From Cheilinus undulatus (taxonomy: Eukaryota > Chordata > Actinopteri > Labriformes > Labridae): a stretch of 64,000 nucleotides of DNA. The notes beneath the pieces are model-generated. The model saw only the letters and a list, made by a program, of their open reading frames with translations. It was not told where the DNA came from and made no database searches. The position numbers and the translations under genes are program-made. The DNA is taken from NCBI RefSeq assembly GCF_018320785.1, contig NC_054865.1, positions 11,629,579-11,693,578 of the forward strand, in the 5' to 3' direction. This document shows positions 55,537 to 64,000 of the stretch, piece after piece (position 1 is the first letter of the stretch; the number at the start of each line of letters is the position of its first letter).

Positions 55537-58500
55537 GTAAGAAAAGTAACAGACTTATAAAAGTAAAAAAAAAAAAAAGTTGAAAAGTAATCACCCAAGT
55601 TAAAGAATGTGTTGAGTGTGACTGAACCAGACTGGTCTACATTATAAATTGTGTAGGGATGAGCAAGATTGGGTTTTACTAATGTCTGATTGGTCGATAA
55701 GTCAAAACTCCTGTAGCAGATACAGATGTGAACACACCTTTTCAATTATAAAGAACGCCAGCCTTCTGTCCTAGACTTTACCTGCTCTGCTTATTGTGAC
55801 CACCAGACTGTTTTGTATATCAGACAGAACTTGATTGTACAATAAATGTTAAATGTGTTCTTTGTCAAACATTGACATCCAAGAAAGAAAAACTGAAAGT
55901 AAATTGTTTGGCCTTCACATAAACAATTAGTGTAGTGGGTTTTAATGTTAAAAGTTACATCAAGTGCTGTATGCTTTAAGAGTAACAGACATCACTGTAA
56001 CCTGGTGACAGACAGTAAGCTCTGTAGAGCACAAAATAAGACTATTAATCTTTCTTGGAGCGTATACTTTCAAAGTAATTTATTTATCCTTGTGAAACAA
56101 CATGCTTGAAATAACACAAAACGTAATGTTCTCAAGAATGCTTTTCTGAAACCACATATTTAGAAAATGGGAGTAGTTGTGTGATTTTAACCAATGATAA
56201 TATCAGAGAGTATGGAAACTTAAAAACTGCATCTGTGTTGTAAGACAGTTACTCAGGAGAGGAATGAAATCATTAACAGTTGTAGGCAAACTCTTTTACA
56301 TGGTTTAAATTGTACAGAACACAGCCAACACGTTGGTCGCTTAAGCTGGAAACAGACATGATTTTAAGTCTTCTGTAGTTCTGTAGTAGTATTCAGATCT
56401 TCCTGTATCATCTTTACCTCATGTTAATAAATCCTCCAAAAGTACTCCCACTTGATAAGCTGTTTAGAATTGATGTAAGTAGTGTGTCCTGCCTCTAGAC
56501 TGGCTGGTCATCTTTACTTTTTGACGTTTGGATTTCTGTGCTTACACTAGACCCACCATCTGTCACTCCCTCTCATGGATGCTGAGTGACCCTCCCCCTC
56601 ATAAACATTGTTGAGCCTGAGTGGCTTGACCTCGTTATAGAGCGTTGGTTTTGTGTTTTGCTTTTAATAAATTAGGTTAAGATTTTTTTCCTTGTATCAG
56701 AAATATGTGTCATCTGAAACATGGCATATGTTTAAGATTGTAGGTTGTTTTTGTCTTGTCAGTTTAGATGTATCATCAGGTATGGTCCAGCTTTATAATG
56801 TCCAAGATAGAGTCAAGTGTTGGTGCGCTGAAGTGATTGTTTTGGCATCTCAGAGGATGCAAACAGTAAGATAAAGGAGCTGCCCTGGCTCTGCTAACTT
56901 TCTACTCCACTTGAAAATTGTTGTTCCTTGTGGGTATGTAAAATCCTGCTCACATGATTCTTGGCCTTTTGTCTAACAGTCTGTCTACAGCACCTAAGCT
57001 CCTTGGTGTGGAGGGTGGTTCTAATTCCCCCCCAGCTGTTCCTTGATCTGACGTCACTAAGAGAGCTCTAGACGTAGCTAGTTTAGTTGACTGTGATTGA
57101 TTATTGGCTCTTTCTACTTTTATAAAATTAGGTTCAGCTGATTTTGCTGTGTTTTGCCTTTACGTCATCTATTAGCTGTTTGGGTGGCCAGTGATCCTGT
57201 GTTTGGAAATACTCAGTTCAAATCACCTCAAAGGTGTTCTTATAATCCCACTGCCCTGCTATCGTCTACGTTACCTCTTCTCATTTTAAAGCCCACATTT
57301 TAAACAACAACAGACTTTGAGTTTCAGCTTAGCTGCATCTACTCTGGACTTTCAAAGAAGTACCTTAAGGAAGGGCTGAGGTGCATTCAATCACTCCTAT
57401 ATGCCATAATCATCAGCTGCAACATCATACAGTCTATGCTGCTTTTCTAAAAATCTTATTGTAAGCTGTATGTTACACAGTGTTAAGTGCTTGTATAGTT
57501 GACACAAGTTTGTGGGATACCAAACTTATTTGTAATTCCAGCAAAAAGAACTACACCATCGACAATTACAGACTCAAAATGATGTCTTTGATTGGCGGAG
57601 CCTGCTGTTTCCATGGAAAGGTATACCACTTCAGGAAACTTTGGCTTTCATCTGCTCCCACTGAAATAACCTTTATTTTTATACCACATGTAATATGATT
57701 AGCAAAATTTACTTCTGTAACTATTGAGCTGATGGTAACAAAAGCTGGCACTATTTGCTACATGATCAGCCATTAGAAAAGTTAAATTGCAGTTGCCTGA
57801 TTTCAACTTGAAGGGGGCAGATGCCGTGCATATTTTAAACACAATATCTAGAATTGATATGCATTGTACTCAGAGTCAAGATTTGGAACTGTATTGATCA
57901 ACGGCATTGACAAACACCCAGATACAAGGTTTGCAGCTGAAGAAAGTAAAATGGTTGTTAAGTTAATCTTTTAGCTCATACCTTTACATTTAAACTGCTG
58001 CGTCTCTTACTGTCTGTTGACCTATATATCTAGTGTATTATAATAATTTGGCTGTTAAATATGAGAGATATCAGTACACTGTCTTAGTCTGGTATAAAAG
58101 TAGTGCTTGTTGTGGACGTCATTACTTGAGTAATGTTTCTTTTTTTGATGCACTGCGCTGGCAACTTTTTCGGCTATAATTGTTCAACCCATTTAACATC
58201 ATGTGTCTCTCGGTTTGCCTAACTAAATGTACTAGGTCAGAAGATAATATGTAATAAGAGAAAATACAAATAAAGGACACACAAAGGTACTACTCAAGTC
58301 ATTGATTTGGTTTTATTTGCAAAGTGAGCTGGATTACAACAACAACTACTTTATAGAAACTCTCAGGAAAAATGATGCCTGGAAGTAGTGTGGCAGAAAG
58401 ATGCTGTTAACGTGCATGTAGAAATACTATTCTGATGCTTACACATGAGCTTTAAGCATAAGGAGAAATTAGCACAGAAGGAGATCTTGCAGTTTCAAAT

Positions 58501-58639
58501 CATATCTTTGCATCACCCCTGTCAGTACAGGTTAGCTTACATTGTTTAGGGACCTATGATTTCCATGTTAACAAAAATCGCAGACGGAATCTCGGAATTG
58601 CCCAGTAAAAATGGAATCTACTATTTAACACGGAAATCA
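55537..58639 (+). other. First intron of the liprin-alpha gene, 5' part
   Basis: No exon or defined repeat was recognised. The short A run at 55566-55580 and assorted short open frames have no family resemblance. Confidence 0.4.
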
Positions 58640-59050
58640 CGGAAATTGAATGAATTTGACTGAAATGCTTTGTTTTTTAGAAAGAGGAATGTAGCCTATA
58701 TCTGGGGAATATGTTCCAGGGGAACACTAAAGTGTGGTACAACTTGTGCCTCACTTCACAAACACTCTCCCTGCCCCCTCCTAAACAATACAAAGCATGT
58801 CAAAGCAGCTGCACGAAACACCAGCAAACATCACGTAGCTCAACACGGGGCAGTCCTGTGCGACATAATGTTGCACCTTCAAGAAGAGTCATCCGTGCTT
58901 CGAGTTATTTTACCTCACCACACGAGAGTCACGGAGAGCAAGGTGTGTCTGTGCATGAGGCACACAGCTGAAGTCACAACTTGAAAACCTACTCACCCCT
59001 CAAAGGCTTGAAGCTCGAGTTGGACCAACTCAAGATTTTATGGAGTCCCG
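58640..59050 (+). repeat. Dispersed repeat, second copy
   Basis: The forward-oriented partner of 16681-17110; aligned phrases include CTGGGGAATATGTTCC, TACAAAGCATGTCAAAGCAG and CATCCGTGCTTCGAGTTATT. It directly precedes the hAT-like element at 59183 within the liprin-alpha intron. Confidence 0.75.
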
Positions 59051-59182
59051 CAATCTAAAAGATCTTTTCCATGTCTGTTATGCCTTCGTTCTGCAATTCC
59101 GTTCTGTATGAAAGCGACCGTTCCGCAATTGGGGGTCGATCTTGCCCCACCTCTGATCCGGATCGAGAGGTAGTATCAGAGC

Positions 59183-60747
59183 TAGGGATGCACCGATCCA
59201 CCTTTTCTGGTCCCGATTCCGATACCTGGGCTTTGGGTATTGACCGATACCGAAACCAATCCGATACCAGTGTTAAAAGAATAACCTGCATGCCCTACTG
59301 TAAGATAAGACTGGTAATTGTTTTGGGTAAGCCAAAAAATTTGTACATATAGATTACTGAAGTTGATATTTATTCAACCTATAAAGTGTTTAAATGTTTA
59401 CCAGCAGTTTGGTAAAAACAATGCTTCAGAACTTACAGAAATTACTATTTAACTGTAAACTTTTATACCCTGTAGACTGGTAATGCAGCAAAAAACAAAG
59501 AAAGCGCATCAGAGGCAACATTCCAGTACAAAACTGTATTACACAAGTGTTTTTAACCACATACTGTAAACAAAGTGACAATTCTGTGAGAAAATAGTGC
59601 AAACAACCTTGTAGAAAAAGCTTAGAGCTGGTTGCCTAGATAGGCACCATGGATCGGCCCTTTCTCACCGATACCCGATCCAGCTTTGAGGGGCTTGATC
59701 GGGCCGATACCCGATACCAGGATTGGTATAGATACAGTCGGCATAGAGAGGAACGCCCACAAAACATCACATTCGGTTTGTGCTGAGGGGGAAAACAAAC
59801 CGCTTTCCACAATGCCGGGCGACTGTTGTATACCCTTTTGCACTAAAAATAAGTTTAAAAAAATCAAAATCTGAAGTTTTATATTTTACCACATCGAAGC
59901 ACAGAGCCGAGGAGAAGAACGTGGTGGCTTTAAGCAATCCGGCAGGAGGATGAGTTTGGTTGCCTGTGGGATCCAAACGTGTAAATCTGTAGTCAGCACT
60001 TCATTATAGGTATGACAGAGTTATGGTCACTTGATTTAAATAGTGTTAGATTGCTTCGTAGTTAACATGAATGTTCAATTACCAGTTTTAAGAGAAGTTA
60101 ACTACTACGTTATGCAGGCTGCCATGCCTCGTTACAAAAGCTAATGAGTATACAGCGTAATTAGTGTATGATGAAGCATAACTCTGACAAAACCACTTGT
60201 AAAAAGTTATGTACCTCCAGGGACTGATAGTTTTTGGGGCTGTTGTGTGTGTAAATTCCTGCGTGATATACCGAGTTGTCAATAACCAATATGCAGCTCC
60301 TGGCTATTGTGCAATAACAACCATTGTGTGGTGCACAAATTCACTAAAACGTACTAATTTCCTTGTCAGACATTGAAATTATGACAGGTTTAATTCATCA
60401 GTAAACGTGATTTTGCCTCTTACCGGGTGATTCAACCAGGTAGCAGAAGATGTCAGGGAATGACGCATCAGGCCATTGAATAGGATCATTCGTCCACTCT
60501 TTAATAAGATACAGACAAGAATCGGATCCTATTAGAGTAATTTCTTAATTTATCTGTCTCTGTCAATTGGCTGTAAGAAATCAATATATGACATTTTAGC
60601 GGTTAGCATATATATCAGAATTTAAAATCCCGGGCTGACAGTGCTGCGGGCGAGGGGGAAAGAGTTGTTTTCCCCCTCAAAATGCCCCGCCCCCATCTAT
60701 GACGCAACTGTGACGCAACGTCGACTGTGTCTATCGGTGCATCCCTA
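59183..60747. mobile_element. hAT-like non-autonomous element, 1565 bp
   Basis: The ends TAGGGATGCACCGATCCACC and its mirror ATCGGTGCATCCCTA are flanked by atcagagc (59175-59182) and atcagatc (60748-60755), 7 of 8 identical, as expected for an 8-bp target duplication. Subterminal words CCGATACC and GATCGGGCCGATACCCG are repeated inside, including an inner inverted set at 59650-59730. No intact transposase. Confidence 0.82.
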
Positions 60748-60755
60748 ATCAGATC

Positions 60756-61939
60756 CGTAACAGACTTTTCCGCAACGAGTGTGAAAGGACGTCACGGCAT
60801 TCCACAACGGCGAGTGTGTGCTGCTGTTCCCATAAACGGGAGATTTAAAAACCAGCACGGTTTAATCGAGTGGCATTTCATCTGAGAAAACAACAGGGGG
60901 ATAAAAAAAAAATAATGTGGATTAACTGGAGAGACTGTGAGGTTAGAGAGCTGATCACACTTTGTGTGAGGAGAATGCAGACACATCTCTGCTCACAGCA
61001 GCATCTGAAAAGTTCCATGATGTGTTCAAGTGAGCTTGGCACCCTGAAGTTTCTGACCTCCGACATAAATACGTGCGCTGTGACACTGCTTAAAGTGGGA
61101 CCTCAAACTCAGAAACATGAAGGAAAAAAGTCTGTTGGATCTAATTGATCAAAATGAATGTTCATGTTATTTTCCCATGTATGTCATTTAGAAAATACAA
61201 AGTTTTGAACCGAGAAATCCAGAGTTTCAAGTTTCATTGAAAGCAGCAGCTCGGGCAGTGGCTGCCATCTGATAACGGGACGACGGAGTGTGTGTGTAAG
61301 CTCGGGCGTGCGCAGCTCTGTTACACGTTTGTGTGAATTGCTTGTTGCAGAACAGAGATGGGCATTCCTTTTCGACTTTATTGCAGAATCTCTGTGTAAA
61401 AACGGCTACTGTTAGCACCCTGGTTACAGTGTGGTATCGGGGGAGTTCTAGTGGTCCACTGGTGGATCTGTGAGCAATGTTTTTTTTTTTTGTTTACAGT
61501 AAAAAAAAAAAAAAAAAGATGATAAACATAATTAGCAAGTACTTGGGTATGGTGTTCATAACATAACAACAGAACTCAATTACTGAAATAACTGTAACTA
61601 CCCACCCCTAGTATATTCTATCTGCAGTGATGTGTTAGTTCGCCAGCAAATTACAGCAGGTTTGAGTAGTTGTAGCTTTAAAAACTGTGACAAATATAGT
61701 CCTCATGTCATCTGTCTGATAATGATGTCTCAGTGAACAGTTAGTATTATTTTTGTGAATTGTTATGTTGTTTTTTCCCCAAATATCATTATGTTGGAAC
61801 TATTGGGCTAACTGTCATTTTACTGCTTATCACTGCAGAAGAACTACAGGTGAAATCAATAATGTATACAACTGCTAACGTCTAACTCTTTCTTCTTGTC
61901 CATCAACCCCTCTCCAATCTGTCCAAACTCTGGCTGCAG
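60756..61939 (+). other. First intron of the liprin-alpha gene, 3' part
   Basis: It contains a faint coding trace at about 60912-61145 (WINWRDCEVRELITL and SSELGTLKFLTSD), which is vaguely like the Myb/SANT-like protein that accompanies Harbinger transposons. There is also a T run facing an A run at 61479-61517. Otherwise nothing was recognised. Confidence 0.3.
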
Positions 61940-62209
61940 ATGATGTGCGAGGTGATGCCCACCATCAGCGAGGCCGAAGGACCTGGCGGGGGAGGTGGCA
62001 ATGGCCGTCGAGGCTCTGGCTCCCCCCTTCAGTCGGACTCAGAAGGTCACTTTGAATCGCTGATGGTGTCCATGCTGGAGGAAAGGGATCGTCTTCTAGA
62101 TACTCTGAGGGAGACTCAGGAGAATCTGGGCCTGACTCAGGGCAAACTGCATGAAGTTAGCCATGAAAGAGACTCACTGCAGAGACAACTGAATACTGCT
62201 TTACCACAG
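61940..62209 (+). CDS. ppfia1: Liprin-alpha (PPFIA1-like), first coding exon only
   Basis: Liprin-alpha proteins scaffold presynaptic active zones and focal adhesions, binding LAR-family receptor phosphatases, RIM, ELKS and KIF1A. This exon encodes 90 residues starting [20 protein letters not shown], then the start of the N-terminal coiled coil ([36 protein letters not shown]). The wording fits vertebrate PPFIA1 most closely (AEGP, Gly run, LTQGKLHEV); PPFIA3 cannot be fully excluded. The ATG is the first codon after the acceptor tggctgcag. The exon ends at ACAG|gtgagt in phase 0, where the family continues EFAALTKEL in the next exon, which is outside the window. The SAM domains are also outside. 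Confidence 0.92.
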
Positions 62210-64000
62210 GTGAGTGAGAGGGGCCTCCTTTGGTTTTTTTTTTTTTTGTTGTTGTTGTTTTTTTGTTTCTTTATTAAATGGAAAAATGCAGTGCCAAAAT
62301 TGGATTTTATGATCTGTTACTCCATAAGAAGGTAGCGCTCTCTATGGCTAAAGTTTCCTTCAAAACTAAAAATCCTCTTGCATCTCACTTGTTTAAGTCA
62401 AGATCTTCAGTTTACAGTTTCATTACTGTAAGCTTTGAGCTTTACTATATCAGAGAAAGAAGGGCACATTGTAATCTTTTACACAGATAAATATGAATGC
62501 CATTCTGGCTGGTTCTTTGCTGTACAGCCAGCAAGAGATTCCACCAACTAATCTTCATCCTTTAGAAAAGAGCATAAGAATCATAAATTAAACCAGTTAC
62601 AGGGAGCCAACAATCCCACTATTCATCAAACTGACTCGGGTGACTTCAAAACTATTCAAATCATGTATTTTAATCAAGTGGTGTCCAAAGTGTGGGAAAG
62701 CAAGCACAAGCTTAGATGTATATTTATGTTAAAAAAAAAGCACAGAGAACCAACTTTAAAGTTAATTGTATGGCAACAAAAGTGGTTAAGATTAGGACAG
62801 TTCAACAAGTGTTCAATAAAAACATTACACATAACAGATATAGAACTAAAAAACCAAGGAGCAAAACTAAAAAGTATCTTTAGTGTGTATAACATATTGT
62901 GTAGGGAATCATGATCCAGACTTTGTCCATCTGCTGCAGGTCTCTGTTATAGTACTGACTCATGTTTCTGCCCTGTGGGGTCTTACATTTAAACCAAAGG
63001 GGTCAGGTTTCCAGCTTTTAATGATGTATTAGAGACAGGTAATAATATAAGCGCTCTCGTTTTGCTTGAATAAATGATCTTCAATAGCACGTTTACAATC
63101 AAAGTTGCCCAACTTTAGTAAGTGAATCCTGTAGCATGCAAGCAGTGAGTGATCACAGCTCAGAGGATGACAGATGACAGATCCCAGTGCTGAAAACAGA
63201 GAGGTCTGTAGACTGGGAGGGATCACTGCATACAAGAAACAGAGAAGATTGCAAAGTGCTTTGCTGATAGTATCCCAGCTTTCCTGGAACTTCAGATTGG
63301 AGGACCTGATGATGAACACACTTGTGAGATGCCAAGGTCTTTCTTGGGAGCAGCAATGTTTAACTAGAAAACCTTCAATCTGAAAATGGACAGACACTAG
63401 TGTTCTGACTTAAAATGACTTAAAGGTTATTGTAGTTTTGAATACATTTATATGTAAAGCTAAAATTGTCTTCCCAGCAAACACCAAAGCAACCACTGTT
63501 TGTACATACCATAGAGCAACAGTTTGTCTTTTTACCAAGGATGTTTCCAGGCATCTAATTTCAAATTCTGATAAATATGCTTGAAATATATATACTAGCT
63601 AGGTTGTCAAAGATAAGAAAATGTTCTGGAAAGCAATCAAAATTGAGACAAGTATGCTTTATAAGGCTAAACATTAGTATGATGAGCATCAACAGTGCTC
63701 ACACCACCAGCCTTCCATTCACCTTGCAAGCTAATTGTGGTTATGTTCTGCTTCATTCAAGTGGTTGTATGCTTGTTTAACCAGATAAAGCCCACATTCA
63801 TCTTCATCTCCATCTCCATTTTCTAAATCAAAATAAAGCCAAACTGTGCGTTTCCTATGAGATGCTATCCAATCACTTTGCTTCCTTGCATCCAGGTAGT
63901 GAAGAATCATGGCAGTAGCCATTAACAGCAGCTCTTTTAGAAACTGCAGTAACTACATTTATTCTCCAAATACACTTAAATTTCATTTGTTTCAATGATT
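62210..64000 (+). other. Liprin-alpha intron after the first coding exon
   Basis: No further liprin-alpha exon was found up to the window end. A T-rich tract occurs at 62234-62275. Open frames here show no resemblance to the expected EFAALTKEL continuation. Confidence 0.6.

Noticed and set aside
62210..64000. Second liprin-alpha coding exon before the window end
   Set aside because: No frame encoding the expected EFAALTKEL continuation was found.

Overview
This window reads as nuclear DNA of a teleost fish, most likely a percomorph. It is AT-rich, genes are split by long introns, and it is crowded with fish-type tRNA-derived SINEs, hAT and other terminal-inverted-repeat (TIR) elements, a Harbinger transposase relic and microsatellites. 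No bacterial, organellar or CRISPR-like content was seen.

Right-to-left gene, 26351 down to 3360: a complete ap2a2 gene (AP-2 clathrin adaptor, alpha subunit) on the minus strand. I placed 23 coding exons with consistent phases, summing to 2871 nt (956 residues plus stop). The fit to AP2A2 is better than to AP2A1. One intron, 7364 to 5842, carries a full set of U12-type AT-AC signals. The other introns are GT-AG and hold SINEs, MITEs and simple repeats.

Middle block, about 26.6 to 54.4 kb: an accessory region dominated by mobile elements. It contains two arrays of a 20-bp repeat, one inside a small TIR element, and an 872-bp hAT-like element with a near-perfect 8-bp target duplication. It also holds two oppositely oriented degenerate arrays, a 440-bp tandem duplication, a Harbinger transposase pseudogene that has lost its catalytic glutamate to a stop codon, a multicopy Ser-rich reading frame and several MITEs. 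Embedded here at 33617-36183 is the most interesting locus: a two-exon gene for a 280-residue acidic protein that I do not recognise. It has a TATA box, a first-ATG start in good context, clean splice sites, tandem SUMO-interaction-like motifs, a DSGYES phosphodegron-like motif, a bipartite nuclear localisation signal and an AU-rich 3' UTR.

Left-to-right gene, about 54.5 kb to the window end: the 5' end of a liprin-alpha gene (ppfia1-like) on the plus strand. There is a GC-richer 5' region with a non-coding exon ending at 55536, a 6.4-kb first intron holding a hAT-like element, and one coding exon at 61940-62209 (90 residues). The remaining exons lie beyond the window.

ap2a2 acts in clathrin-mediated endocytosis and liprin-alpha scaffolds presynaptic active zones and adhesion sites. 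They are neighbours transcribed away from each other across the repeat block and show no sign of shared regulation. All gene calls rest on reading splice sites and recalled family sequences; no database search was run.
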